This document shows, one piece after another, positions 49,773-58,763 of a stretch of 64,000 bases of DNA. Where the stretch lies: the NCBI RefSeq assembly GCF_014201355.1, contig NZ_JACHEG010000013.1, positions 1 through 64,000 on the forward strand, given 5' to 3'. This DNA is from Aliirhizobium wenxiniae. GTDB taxonomy: Bacteria; Pseudomonadota; Alphaproteobacteria; Rhizobiales; Rhizobiaceae. The notes beneath the pieces are model-generated. The model worked only from the letters and a program-made list of their open reading frames with translations. It ran no database searches and was not told where the DNA came from. A program made the translations under genes and the position numbers. The stretch's first letter is position 1, and every line of letters begins with the position of its first letter.

Positions 49773-51341
49773 GTGAAAACACTGCGAAAAGGCGCGCCCC
49801 TTCTGGCGTTGATGACAGCCATGACAATGGCCTTGCCCGTCTCCGCACAGGATGCCGGCAAGATATCCGAAGACCCTCTGGAACTGACCATCCATTTCCA
49901 CTTCCGCGATAAATACGTCTACTCGGAAAAGTGGCCTGTGGAGCAGAAGGCCGCAGAGATTACCAACATCCACGTCCGTAACGTCGCGTCGCTGGCGACT
50001 ACGAGCAGCCGCGATGCCTTCAACCTGTTGATCGCCTCGGGTGATCTCCCGGATATCGTAGGCGGCGATGCGAACGGTGGCTTGAAGGAGGACTTCATCC
50101 GCTACGGGCTGGAAGGCGCGTTCATTCCACTCGACGACCTGATCGAGGAAAACGCTCCGAACCTCAAGGCGTTCTTCGATAGCCACAAGGACATCCGCAA
50201 CGCGATTTCCGGACCGGACGGCAAGCTCTACTTCATTCCCTATGTGCCGGATGGAAAATACTCTCGCGGCTGGTTCATCCGCCAGGATTGGCTGGACAAA
50301 CTTGGCCTGAAACAACCGGAAACACCGGAAGAGGTCTATGAGGTTCTCAAGGCCTTCCGCGACAAGGACCCGAACGGAAACGGCAAAAAGGACGAGGTCC
50401 CGTATTTTGCGCGCGAGGAAATCGATGCCGTCCGGCTCATCAATCTGTGGGACGCACGCGTTTCCGGGTCCGAGCGATATGGCGATTTCGCCGTCTATGA
50501 CGGCCAGCTCCGTCACCCCTGGGCGGAAGAGAACTACAAGATCGGCATTTCGAATGTCGCCAAGTGGTACAAGGAGGGGCTGATCGACAAGGAGATTTTC
50601 ACCCGCGGCGCCCGTTCGCGCGAATATCTTCTGGGCAACGATCTCGGCGGCATGACCCATGACTGGTTTGCCAGCACCTCCACCTATAACGACGCGTTGT
50701 CGCCCAAGATCGAAGGTTTCGCGCTGAAGCCTATGCTGCCGCCGAAGACGGCCTCCGGCCAACGGTTCGAGGATTCCCGCCGGCTGCGCGTACAGCCCGT
50801 CGGATGGGCGATTTCGGCCACCAACGAACATCCTGTCGAGACGATCAAGTATTTCGATTTCTGGTTCTCCCAGCAGGGGCGCACGCTGTCGAATTTCGGT
50901 GTCGAGGGAAAGACCTACGAAATGGTCGACGGCAAGCCGCAGTTCAAAAAGGAAGTGCTGGACAACAAGGATCCGGTCAACGCCCAGCTCTGGGCGGTGG
51001 GCGCGCAGGTCCCGCGCGGATACTGGATGGACTACGAGTACGAGCGCCAGTGGACAAACAAGATCGCGCTTGAAGGCATCGACCTCTACGACAAGTGCAA
51101 CTGCCTCAAGGACGAGTTCATGGGTGTCTCGTTGAACGCTGATGAGAAAGCGACCTTCGACCGCTACTGGCCGAGCCTTCTCACCTACATGACCGAGATG
51201 CAGCAGACATGGGTGCTTGGCGCCCAGGACGTCAATACCGGCTGGGATGCCTACAAGAAGCGGCTGACGGCTCTCGGTTACGACGAGGTCATCAAGATCA
51301 TGCAGTCAGCCTATGACCGCCAGTACAAGGCGGCCCAGTAA
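49773..51341 (+). CDS. Alginate-oligosaccharide binding protein (AlgQ-like) with EF-hand-type calcium loop
   Basis: 522 residues from GTG 49773 behind GGAGGAG. Signal peptide MKTLRKGAPLLALMTAMTMALPVSA. The protein belongs to the LipO/YtcQ/AlgQ type of large family 1 binding proteins: RNVASLATTSSRDAFNLLIASGDLPDIVGG, then SGPDGKLYFIPYVPDGKYSRGW. The loop DPNGNGKKDE places D199, N201, N203, K205, D207 and E208 in the same pattern as the calcium site I recall for AlgQ1/AlgQ2 of Sphingomonas sp. A1 (D-x-N-x-N-x-K-x-D-E). It captures alginate oligomers in the periplasm. It is the last transporter gene and sits before the lyase. Confidence 0.88.
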   Translation: MKTLRKGAPLLALMTAMTMALPVSAQDAGKISEDPLELTIHFHFRDKYVYSEKWPVEQKAAEITNIHVRNVASLATTSSRDAFNLLIASGDLPDIVGGDANGGLKEDFIRYGLEGAFIPLDDLIEENAPNLKAFFDSHKDIRNAISGPDGKLYFIPYVPDGKYSRGWFIRQDWLDKLGLKQPETPEEVYEVLKAFRDKDPNGNGKKDEVPYFAREEIDAVRLINLWDARVSGSERYGDFAVYDGQLRHPWAEENYKIGISNVAKWYKEGLIDKEIFTRGARSREYLLGNDLGGMTHDWFASTSTYNDALSPKIEGFALKPMLPPKTASGQRFEDSRRLRVQPVGWAISATNEHPVETIKYFDFWFSQQGRTLSNFGVEGKTYEMVDGKPQFKKEVLDNKDPVNAQLWAVGAQVPRGYWMDYEYERQWTNKIALEGIDLYDKCNCLKDEFMGVSLNADEKATFDRYWPSLLTYMTEMQQTWVLGAQDVNTGWDAYKKRLTALGYDEVIKIMQSAYDRQYKAAQ

Positions 51342-51353
51342 GCTTTCGATCGC

Positions 51354-51377
51354 GATGGCGGCCCTGTCGCCGCCATC
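51354..51377 (+). terminator. Hairpin terminator-like element between the binding-protein and lyase genes
   Basis: GATGGCGG (51354-51361) and CCGCCATC (51370-51377) form a perfect 8-base stem with an 8-base loop, followed by the U-rich CTTTTCCCTTTGATTTT. Of the hairpins in this window it looks most like an intrinsic terminator. It lies 13 bases after the stop, 38 bases before the lyase start, so partial read-through must supply the downstream enzymes unless they have their own promoter. Confidence 0.6.
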
Positions 51378-51414
51378 CTTTTCCCTTTGATTTTCATACA
51401 GGAGTTAGAGCGCA

Positions 51415-53745
51415 ATGCGTCCCTCTGCCTCGGCCATCGCCAGACAAGCTCATCTCGATGAACCCCGCCCCGGTTCATTGACCATTGGCTACGTGCCGAG
51501 CGAGCAAACCCCGCCCACCGAAAACCCGCCGCGTTTTTCCTGGCTTCCCGATATCGACGACGGTGCCCGCTATGTGCTGCGCATCTCGGCAGACCCCGAA
51601 TTTGCTGCGCCCAAGACGCGCACGTTCGAAGACCTCGCCTGGAATTTCTTCACCCCGGATGAAGTTCTACCGGAAGGCAACTATCATTGGTGTTATGCGC
51701 TCTGGGATCAGGCCGCCGCGCAGCCTTTGTCGAACTGGAGTGCGGTACGCAGTTTCGAGATCACCGCCGCGCTTCCTAAAACACCCGTGCCCGGCAGAAC
51801 GGCCCGCCATGCCGCGGCCCATACGAGCCACCCGCGACTCTGGCTCAATCCCGAGCAACTGAAATCGTTTTCGCAAGCCGTGGCCGAGGACCCGAACCAT
51901 TGCGGATGGTCCGAATTCTTCGAGAAATCCGTAAAGCCTTGGCTCGACCGCCCGATCATGCCGGAACCGCAACTCTATCCTAATAACGTCCGCGTCGCGA
52001 CGCTCTGGCGACAGATGTATATCGATTGCCAGGAGGTCATCTATGCCATTCGCCATCTGGCAATTGCCGGTCGCGTTCTGGGGCGGGAGGATTTGCTCGA
52101 TGCCTCGCGCGACTGGCTGCTCTCCGTTGCCGCTTGGGATCCGAATGGAGCAACCTCGCGCGCCTATAATGATGAGGCCGGTTTCCGCGTCGTTGTCGCC
52201 CTGGCATGGGGATACGACTGGCTCTATGATCACCTAAGCGAAGAAGAACGGGAGACCGTTCGAACAGTTCTCCTGCGCCGTACCCGTGAAGTCGCAGACC
52301 ATGTGATTGCCCATGCGCGCATCCATGTGTTTCCTTATGACAGCCACGCGGTGCGCTCACTGTCGGCCGTGCTGACACCGGCCTGCATTTCGCTTCTGGG
52401 CGAAAGCGACGATGCCGGCGAATGGCTCGATTACACGGTCGAATTTCTAGCCACCCTCTATTCCCCTTGGGCGGGAACGGATGGCGGCTGGGCGGAAGGT
52501 CCGCACTACTGGATGACCGGCATGGCCTATCTCATCGAGGCCGCCAACCTGATCCGTTCCTATATCGGCTATGACCTCTACCAGCGGCCTTTCTTCCAGA
52601 ACACCGGGCGGTTCCCGCTTTATACCAAGGCGCCCGGCACCCGCCGCGCCAATTTCGGTGACGATTCCACCATGGGTGACCTGCCCGGACTGAAGGTGGG
52701 CTACAATGTCCGCCAGTTCGCCGGCATCACCGGCAACGGACATTACCAATGGTATTTTGACCGCATCAGGCAGGATGCGGCCGGAACCGAGATGGCCTTC
52801 TACAATTACGGCTGGTGGGATCTGAATTTCGACGATCTCGTCTATCGTCACGATTACCGGCAGGTGGAGGCCGCCTCGCCCGCGGATCTGCCTTCGCTTG
52901 CCGTCTTCGATGATATCGGCTGGGTGACGATCCAGAAACAGATGGAGGCCCCGGACCGGCATCTGCAGTTCGTCTTCAAATCGAGCCCATATGGCTCGCT
53001 CAGCCACAGCCATGGCGATCAGAATGCTTTCGTTCTTTATGCCCATGGCGAGGATCTGGCGATCCAGTCCGGTCACTACGTCGCCTTCAATTCGCAGATG
53101 CACATCAACTGGCGTCGGCAGACCCGGTCGAAAAATGCGGTCTTGATCGGCGGCAAGGGTCAGTATGCCGAAAAGGACAAGGCGCTGGCGCGACGCGCCG
53201 CCGGCAGAATCGTCTCCGTCGAGGAAAAGCCCGGACATATACGCATGCTAGGCGATGCAACAGCCGCCTATCAGATGGCAAACCCACTGGTGCGCAAGGC
53301 GCAGCGCGAGATCCATTTCGTCAACGACAGCTATTTCGTCATTGTCGATGAGGTGGAATGCACCGAGCCGCAGGAATTGCAATGGCTCTGCCACATGACA
53401 GGCGCACCGCAGACCGGCCGCTCAAGCTTTCGCTATAACGGCAAAAAGGCAGGCTTCTACGGCCAGTTCGTCTTTTCCTCTGCCGGCAATCCGCAGATCG
53501 CGGCCGTGGAGGGCTTTCCGGAGATCGAGCCCAAAGAATACGAGGGTCTGGAAATCCACCATCACGTCTGCGCCACGGTTCCTGCCGCCACCAGGCATCG
53601 CCTCGTCACCCTTCTCGTGCCCTACAGCCTGACAGAACCGAAGCGAATCTTCAGCTTCATTGATGACCAGGGTTTTTCGACGGACATCTATTTCAGCGAT
53701 GTCGACGACGAGCGCTTCAAGCTTTCTCTTCCGAAACAATTCTAA
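51415..53745 (+). CDS. Exo-type alginate (oligo)lyase, polysaccharide lyase family 15 / heparinase II-III fold
   Basis: 776 residues, no signal peptide, so cytoplasmic. An N-terminal beta-sandwich (about 15-120) precedes an alpha/alpha toroid (about 130-480) and a C-terminal antiparallel beta-sheet domain (about 490-776). H311 (in PYDSHAVRSL), Y365 (in EGPHYWMTG) and H531 (in LSHSHGDQNAF) fall at exactly the numbers I recall for the active-site residues of Atu3025, the structurally characterised exo-alginate lyase of Agrobacterium tumefaciens. Family 15 enzymes cut one unsaturated uronate at a time from imported alginate oligomers by beta-elimination, releasing 4-deoxy-L-erythro-5-hexoseulose uronate (DEH). 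The adjacent importer and SDR complete the pathway. Confidence 0.93.
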   Translation: MRPSASAIARQAHLDEPRPGSLTIGYVPSEQTPPTENPPRFSWLPDIDDGARYVLRISADPEFAAPKTRTFEDLAWNFFTPDEVLPEGNYHWCYALWDQAAAQPLSNWSAVRSFEITAALPKTPVPGRTARHAAAHTSHPRLWLNPEQLKSFSQAVAEDPNHCGWSEFFEKSVKPWLDRPIMPEPQLYPNNVRVATLWRQMYIDCQEVIYAIRHLAIAGRVLGREDLLDASRDWLLSVAAWDPNGATSRAYNDEAGFRVVVALAWGYDWLYDHLSEEERETVRTVLLRRTREVADHVIAHARIHVFPYDSHAVRSLSAVLTPACISLLGESDDAGEWLDYTVEFLATLYSPWAGTDGGWAEGPHYWMTGMAYLIEAANLIRSYIGYDLYQRPFFQNTGRFPLYTKAPGTRRANFGDDSTMGDLPGLKVGYNVRQFAGITGNGHYQWYFDRIRQDAAGTEMAFYNYGWWDLNFDDLVYRHDYRQVEAASPADLPSLAVFDDIGWVTIQKQMEAPDRHLQFVFKSSPYGSLSHSHGDQNAFVLYAHGEDLAIQSGHYVAFNSQMHINWRRQTRSKNAVLIGGKGQYAEKDKALARRAAGRIVSVEEKPGHIRMLGDATAAYQMANPLVRKAQREIHFVNDSYFVIVDEVECTEPQELQWLCHMTGAPQTGRSSFRYNGKKAGFYGQFVFSSAGNPQIAAVEGFPEIEPKEYEGLEIHHHVCATVPAATRHRLVTLLVPYSLTEPKRIFSFIDDQGFSTDIYFSDVDDERFKLSLPKQF

Positions 53746-53763
53746 CCAATGCGAGGTTTTCAA

Positions 53764-54513
53764 ATGCAACGTTTTACCAACAAGACCATTGTCGTCGCCG
53801 GTGCAGGCCGTGATATCGGCCGGGCATGCGCGGTCCGTTTTGCGCAGGAAGGCGCCAATGTCGTGCTCACCTATAATGGTGCGGCAGAAGGCGCTGCTGC
53901 AGCTGTGGCGGACATCGAAAAACTCGGCCGCTCCGCTGTTGCGATCAAGGCGGACCTGACAAATGAAGCCGAAGTCGAAGCCGCGATTTCCGCGGCAACC
54001 GACAAGTTCGGCGCTATCCATGGCCTCGTCCACGTGGCTGGCGGCATGATTGCACGCAAGACGATCGCGGAGATGGATGAGGCCTTCTGGCATCAAGTTC
54101 TTAACGTCAACTTGACCTCGCTTTTCCTGACAACCAAGGCTGCGCTGCCAAAAATGGCGAAAGGCGGGGCGATCGTTACCTTCTCATCACAGGCAGGCCG
54201 TGATGGCGGCGGTCCGGGCGCCATCGCCTATGCGACATCGAAGGGAGCAGTGATGACCTTCACCCGCGGCCTTTCCAAGGAAGTCGGCCCCGACATTCGC
54301 GTCAACGCCGTTTGCCCCGGCATGATCTCGACAACTTTTCACGACACCTTCACCAAACCAGAAGTGCGGGAGCGGGTAGCCGGCGCCACATCTCTGAAGC
54401 GCGAAGGCGTGAGCGAGGATGTTGCCAGCCTGGTTGCTTTCCTCGCATCGGACGACGCCGCTTACATCACCGGAGCTTGCTACGACATCAACGGCGGCGT
54501 CCTGTATTCCTGA
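53764..54513 (+). CDS. SDR-family oxidoreductase, probable DEH reductase
   Basis: 249 residues from ATG 53764 with GAGG seven bases upstream; an ATG at 53749 in the same frame lies before that site. Cofactor motif GAGRDIG (13-19, the first position of TGxxxGIG is AG here), HVAGG at 90-94, catalytic S142, Y156 and K160 in YATSK. After the lyase produces DEH, bacteria reduce it to 2-keto-3-deoxy-gluconate with an SDR; the gene directly after the lyase is the natural candidate. It starts 18 bases after the lyase stop. The downstream KDG kinase and aldolase are not in the window. Confidence 0.83.
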   Translation: MQRFTNKTIVVAGAGRDIGRACAVRFAQEGANVVLTYNGAAEGAAAAVADIEKLGRSAVAIKADLTNEAEVEAAISAATDKFGAIHGLVHVAGGMIARKTIAEMDEAFWHQVLNVNLTSLFLTTKAALPKMAKGGAIVTFSSQAGRDGGGPGAIAYATSKGAVMTFTRGLSKEVGPDIRVNAVCPGMISTTFHDTFTKPEVRERVAGATSLKREGVSEDVASLVAFLASDDAAYITGACYDINGGVLYS

Positions 54514-54528
54514 TATTCCGGTAGGCTC

Positions 54529-55698
54529 ATGTCCGTATCTCACCCCAGGGCGAGCCGGATTGCCGTTCTCGGCACTTCGCTCGTCCAGCAGAACCATTTC
54601 GGCAACGAAACTTCGCTGGCGACTTCGGCTCGTGGCTGGATGAGCTGGGCCGAGGTCCTGTCACATGGCAGGCTCTCCTGCCCTGTGCATCACGATCCAT
54701 CCGTCCCGCCTGGCTGGGAGCCCAGCAACCGGCCGGGCGTCAGCCGCTTTTTCTCAGGCCTCAATTTCGGAGTGTCCGGTCAGAAGGCGATAGAGATAGA
54801 AAGGCGGCTGCCGCGATTGTTGCAATCGGATTTCGACCTGATCGTCGTTGATGCCGGCACGAACGACATGATGGTGGAGACACGCCAGACGATTGCGAAC
54901 ACGCGAGCGCGGATCGCCTCGACTTTGCTCGCCGCTGGCAAAACAGTCATCCTGCTGCCGATCCTTGCCCGCGGCATCGAAAAATGGCCCGCCGGTGGCG
55001 CGGAGCGGGCAAAGGCGCATTGGATCAACCGTCAAAGCATCGAATTCGCCGCCAGCCACGCCAACTGCCATGTCTTCGACTGGAATTCCGCATGGGTTGA
55101 TCCGGAGAGCGAATTCGGCGAGCCCTATGCCGGTTACTCCAACGACGGAACGCATTTTTCCGTGCTGGGCGGCTTTGCTGTCGGAAAGGCACTTGCGGAC
55201 TATCTCGAAACGATCGTGCCCCGCGTGCCCACCCGCATATTACCAAGAGACGATCGCTTCGACCCCGTGAACAACCCGCTGGGCAATCTGGCATCGGATC
55301 TTGGCGCTGAAACGACGACTGAAAAGGAACAGCAAAGCCACAGTCTGGGCGGTAAGCTTGTTCATCCCGGCACCGGCGTCTGGCTGGAGGCGATCTGCGA
55401 TATAGACGTCCCCGCACATGACGACGTTCTCGGCATTTCGTTGCGATTGAAGGATGTTGCCGCCGAGGGGCAGGAAGCAATCGCGTTGGCGCCGTTCCGC
55501 GCAGAAGATGGCGCCGTTTTCGCCTTCCCTCACACTCAATGGAAGGGTGCATTGCGACCCCCTCCCCTAAAACTCCGCCCCGGTGGCACGCAACCTGAGC
55601 TTTATCTCGACGTCATTCTTCGGCCCGGTTCGAAGCCGCTCGGGATAGACGTGTCGCGCATCGACATCCGCCCCGTCTCAAATCCGGTGCGCGCATGA
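54529..55698 (+). CDS. SGNH/GDSL-family hydrolase, possible carbohydrate esterase
   Basis: 389 residues. All four SGNH blocks are visible: nucleophile S17 in GTSLVQ, G84 in NFGVSGQ, N112 in DAGTNDM, and the D206/H209 pair in SNDGTHFS. The C-terminal part (about 240-389) is probably a separate beta-rich domain that I do not recognise. There is no signal peptide, because the catalytic block starts at residue 13, so it should act in the cytoplasm. Many SGNH enzymes remove acetyl groups from sugars. In an alginate operon, deacetylation of imported bacterial (acetylated) alginate oligomers is a reasonable hypothesis, but is unproven. Confidence 0.72.
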   Translation: MSVSHPRASRIAVLGTSLVQQNHFGNETSLATSARGWMSWAEVLSHGRLSCPVHHDPSVPPGWEPSNRPGVSRFFSGLNFGVSGQKAIEIERRLPRLLQSDFDLIVVDAGTNDMMVETRQTIANTRARIASTLLAAGKTVILLPILARGIEKWPAGGAERAKAHWINRQSIEFAASHANCHVFDWNSAWVDPESEFGEPYAGYSNDGTHFSVLGGFAVGKALADYLETIVPRVPTRILPRDDRFDPVNNPLGNLASDLGAETTTEKEQQSHSLGGKLVHPGTGVWLEAICDIDVPAHDDVLGISLRLKDVAAEGQEAIALAPFRAEDGAVFAFPHTQWKGALRPPPLKLRPGGTQPELYLDVILRPGSKPLGIDVSRIDIRPVSNPVRA

Positions 55699-56723
55699 AC
55701 ACCTGCAAGCTCAAATTGCTGATCGCGATGCGCAGCGAACTGCCCCAAGGTTTCTTCGGCCCGCGCGAATGGGCGCGATTAAACGCGGCAACAGATATCA
55801 TCCCAGGTTTCCCCTACACTGATTTCGATACCGTTGAGGGCGCAAAATCTCTGGCCGAGGCCGATATCCTGCTGGCGGCCTGGGGCACCCCATCCCTGAC
55901 AACGGAACGCCTTGCACGCGCGAAAAAACTCAAGATGGTCGCCTATGCGGCATCCTCGGTTCGAACCGTTACCCCCGCGGAATTCTGGGATGCTTCCGAT
56001 ATTCTCGTCACCACGGCGGCATCTGCCATGGCGGTACCGGTGGCCCAGTTCACCTATGCGGCAATCATCATGTGCGGCAAGAATGTCTTCCGGCTGCGCG
56101 ACGAGCATCGGGTAGAGCGCGGCACCGGCGGCTTTGGCAGCCGCCGCGGCATGAATCAGCCCCATCTTGGCAATCATGCCCGCCGGATCGGCATTGTCGG
56201 TGCCTCCCGCATCGGGCGTCTGGTTATCGGCATGCTCACGCGCGGCACATGCGAGATCGCCGTTTACGATCCCTTCCTTTCATCCGACGAAGCGACAGCC
56301 CTCGGCGCAAATAAAATGGAGCTGCACGAACTTCTTGCATGGTCCGATGTGGTTTCGCTGCACGCGCCTATCCTGCAAGAGACCCAGCATATGATCGGCG
56401 CCGCCGAACTGGCGCTGATGGCGGATCAGGCAATCCTCATCAACACGGCGCGCGGTTGGCTTGTCGACCACGACGCCTTGCTGGCGGAAGCACAATCCGG
56501 CCGGCTGCGTATTCTCATCGATACACCGGACCCGGAGCCCCTGCCGACGGATAGTCCGTTCTACGATCTACCGAACGTTGTGCTTACGCCGCATATCGCT
56601 GGTGCGCTGGGCAACGAACTGCGAGCGCTTTCCGATTTGGCCATTACCGAAATTGAACGGTTTGTCGCTGGTCTTGCTCCGCTTCACCCTGTCATAAAAC
56701 AGGACTTGGAGCGCGTGGCATGA
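55695..56723 (+). CDS. D-isomer-specific 2-hydroxyacid dehydrogenase
   Basis: 342 residues, overlapping the SGNH gene by 4 bases (ATGA). NAD-binding Rossmann motif GIVGASRIGRLVIG (about 162-175), catalytic arginine in NTARGWLVDHDALLAEA, catalytic glutamate in DTPDPEPLP and catalytic histidine in LTPHIAGALGNE. The family reduces 2-oxo acids or oxidises D-2-hydroxy acids. The physiological substrate is not clear; a product of uronate or aldarate breakdown is likely, given the neighbours. It ends 4 bases inside the next gene. Confidence 0.85.
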   Translation: MNTCKLKLLIAMRSELPQGFFGPREWARLNAATDIIPGFPYTDFDTVEGAKSLAEADILLAAWGTPSLTTERLARAKKLKMVAYAASSVRTVTPAEFWDASDILVTTAASAMAVPVAQFTYAAIIMCGKNVFRLRDEHRVERGTGGFGSRRGMNQPHLGNHARRIGIVGASRIGRLVIGMLTRGTCEIAVYDPFLSSDEATALGANKMELHELLAWSDVVSLHAPILQETQHMIGAAELALMADQAILINTARGWLVDHDALLAEAQSGRLRILIDTPDPEPLPTDSPFYDLPNVVLTPHIAGALGNELRALSDLAITEIERFVAGLAPLHPVIKQDLERVA

Positions 56724-57529
56724 GCGTATTCGAATACTGTTTCTCGACACTCGGCTGCTCGGAAATGAGCCTGCATGACATCATCGATCTGGCGGAGCGA
56801 CACGATATCACGGCGGTCGAACTGCGGGCGCTATCCGGCACTGTCGACCTGATTTCGGCGCTGACCACCCAATTCGAAGATCCGGCTGGGCTTGCAGCCT
56901 TTCTGGCCGGGCGCAATATCGAGATTGTGGCCCTCAATACATCTATCAAACTGTTCGAAAGCCCCGACCTTTCAGCCATCGAGCAGTTCATACCCTGGGC
57001 AGAGGCGGCAGATGTCGCTCATCTGCGTATCTTCGACGGCGGCAAGCAGTTGTGCGCCGATCAGATAAAGCGCGCCGCCGATCTTCTTGGCGACTGGCAG
57101 GCCAGACGACGGTCATCCGGGCTCAATGTCGACTTGATGATCGAGACCCACGATGCACTGGCCCATGTCGAGCAGCTTGTCGCTTTCGTCGAACTTGTGC
57201 CGACTGCGAAGATATTGTGGGACACCCATCACACATGGGCTCGTGGAACTGATCTTGATTCCGTCTGGGAGGGTATCGCACAAAACATAGTGCATCTGCA
57301 CGTCAAGGACAGCAAGGTCGATCGTGATGGCCGCCGACATTATGTGTTGCCCGGCCATGGTGATTTTCCCATGGCCGATCTGATCTCGCTGCTTCAACGA
57401 AATGAACGACACATCCCCCTCAGTCTCGAATGGGAGCGCCATTGGCATCCCGAACTGCCATCTCTTGAAGACGCGCTGACGACCGCGCGCAACTGGTGGC
57501 AACAAGGAGTTTTTGATGCGTATCGCTGA
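56720..57529 (+). CDS. Sugar phosphate isomerase/epimerase-like TIM barrel protein
   Basis: 269 residues, AP-endonuclease-2 fold. Metal-ligand positions are seen in MIETHDAL, KILWDTHHTWARG, HLHVKDSK and LSLEWERHWHPELP, in the order expected for this superfamily (E, D/H, H, E). It overlaps the dehydrogenase gene by 4 bases and the glucarate-dehydratase-like gene by 14 bases, so all three are translated together. Members isomerise or dehydrate sugars and inososes; I cannot assign the reaction. Confidence 0.78.
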   Translation: MSVFEYCFSTLGCSEMSLHDIIDLAERHDITAVELRALSGTVDLISALTTQFEDPAGLAAFLAGRNIEIVALNTSIKLFESPDLSAIEQFIPWAEAADVAHLRIFDGGKQLCADQIKRAADLLGDWQARRRSSGLNVDLMIETHDALAHVEQLVAFVELVPTAKILWDTHHTWARGTDLDSVWEGIAQNIVHLHVKDSKVDRDGRRHYVLPGHGDFPMADLISLLQRNERHIPLSLEWERHWHPELPSLEDALTTARNWWQQGVFDAYR

Positions 57530-58763
57530 AATCCATCTCACGCCCGTAGCAATCCCGGACAAACCGCTCCTCAACTGCAAAGGCGTGCACCAGCCCTACG
57601 CCTTGCGGACGGTGATCGAGGTCATCTGCGACGACGGAACGGTCGGTCTGGGCGAAAGCTATGGAAGCATCAAGGCACTGGACGGTTTGCGCCGCGCGGC
57701 TCCGGCGCTGATCGGGCTCGATCCTTTTCATCTCCACGAGTTGAAATCTCGTGTCGTTGCCGCATTACCCGGTGGCGGCGGCATCAATGCCAAATCGGCG
57801 GTAGCCGATCACAAGCTGACGGATGTGGTTACTTCGGCCTTCGAGGTTCCCTGCCTAGACATTCAGGGCAAGCTGCTCGGGCGACCGGTCGCAGACCTGC
57901 TTGGCGGTGCGGTTCGATCCAGTGTCCCGTTCAGCGCCTATCTGTTCTTCAAGTTCGCCGCCCATATCGGTGCCACCCCCGACGAGTGGGGAGAGGTGCT
58001 GACACCGGGTGCCATGGTCGGCGAAGCGCGAAAGATGGTTGAAACCTATGGCTTCCGATCGCTGAAACTAAAAGGTGGGGTTCTGCATCCCGATCTAGAA
58101 ATCGAAACGATGTTGAAGCTTCGCGAAGCCTTTCCAGATCATCCGTTGCGCATCGACCCCAACGGCGGCTGGACTGTCGAGACAGCGATACAGATCGCTC
58201 ACAAACTCGAAAACGTTCTGGAATATCTTGAGGATCCGGTCATCGGCATGGATCAGATGGCAAAGGTTGCGGCCGCCACACCGATCCCCCTCGCCACCAA
58301 CATGATCGTGCTGGAGTTCGACCAGATCGCCGAAGCCTTCCGCAAGAACGCGGTAAAGATCGTTCTCTCCGATCATCACTATTGGGGCGGGCTACGCGCC
58401 TCTACCCATCTCGGAAAGATATGCGAAACACTGGGGCTCGGCGTCTCGATGCATTCAAACTCCCATCTCGGGATCACCCTTGCGGCCATGATCCATGTCG
58501 CGGCCGCCACGCCCAACCTGAGTTTTGACTGCGACACCCACTATCCGTGGACAGCCGTCGATGTGATCGAAGGTGCACCCTTTACTTTCCGGGCCGGCAA
58601 GCTGGATCTCCCCATAGGCCCGGGTCTTGGCGTATCGCTTGACCGCCAGAAACTCGCGGTGCTCTCTGCTCTGTATGAAGAGACTGCAATGAAGGAGCGC
58701 GACGACACTGCCTACATGAAGCTATTTGACCCAGCTTATGAAAGGCGTGTACCTCGCTGGTAG
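57516..58763 (+). CDS. Enolase-superfamily acid-sugar dehydratase, glucarate-dehydratase-like
   Basis: 415 residues from ATG 57516 behind AAGGAG; the TTG just before it is ignored. Active-site pattern of the glucarate dehydratase group: KxK bases K184 and K186 in LKLKGG, metal ligands D214 (RIDPNGGW), E239 (YLEDP) and N262 (TNM), then D286 in SDHHYWGG and H313 in MHSNSHLG. An N-terminal capping domain and C-terminal barrel are both complete. GlucD converts D-glucarate to 5-keto-4-deoxyglucarate. The gene ends the operon. Whether the substrate is glucarate or another aldarate or uronate-derived acid cannot be decided from sequence. Confidence 0.85.
   Translation: MRIAEIHLTPVAIPDKPLLNCKGVHQPYALRTVIEVICDDGTVGLGESYGSIKALDGLRRAAPALIGLDPFHLHELKSRVVAALPGGGGINAKSAVADHKLTDVVTSAFEVPCLDIQGKLLGRPVADLLGGAVRSSVPFSAYLFFKFAAHIGATPDEWGEVLTPGAMVGEARKMVETYGFRSLKLKGGVLHPDLEIETMLKLREAFPDHPLRIDPNGGWTVETAIQIAHKLENVLEYLEDPVIGMDQMAKVAAATPIPLATNMIVLEFDQIAEAFRKNAVKIVLSDHHYWGGLRASTHLGKICETLGLGVSMHSNSHLGITLAAMIHVAAATPNLSFDCDTHYPWTAVDVIEGAPFTFRAGKLDLPIGPGLGVSLDRQKLAVLSALYEETAMKERDDTAYMKLFDPAYERRVPRW

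Noticed and set aside
48996..50831. 611-codon minus-strand open frame across the permease and binding-protein genes of the alginate locus
   Set aside because: It crosses two convincing genes on the other strand; composition is rich in R, D, H and Q as in shadow frames.
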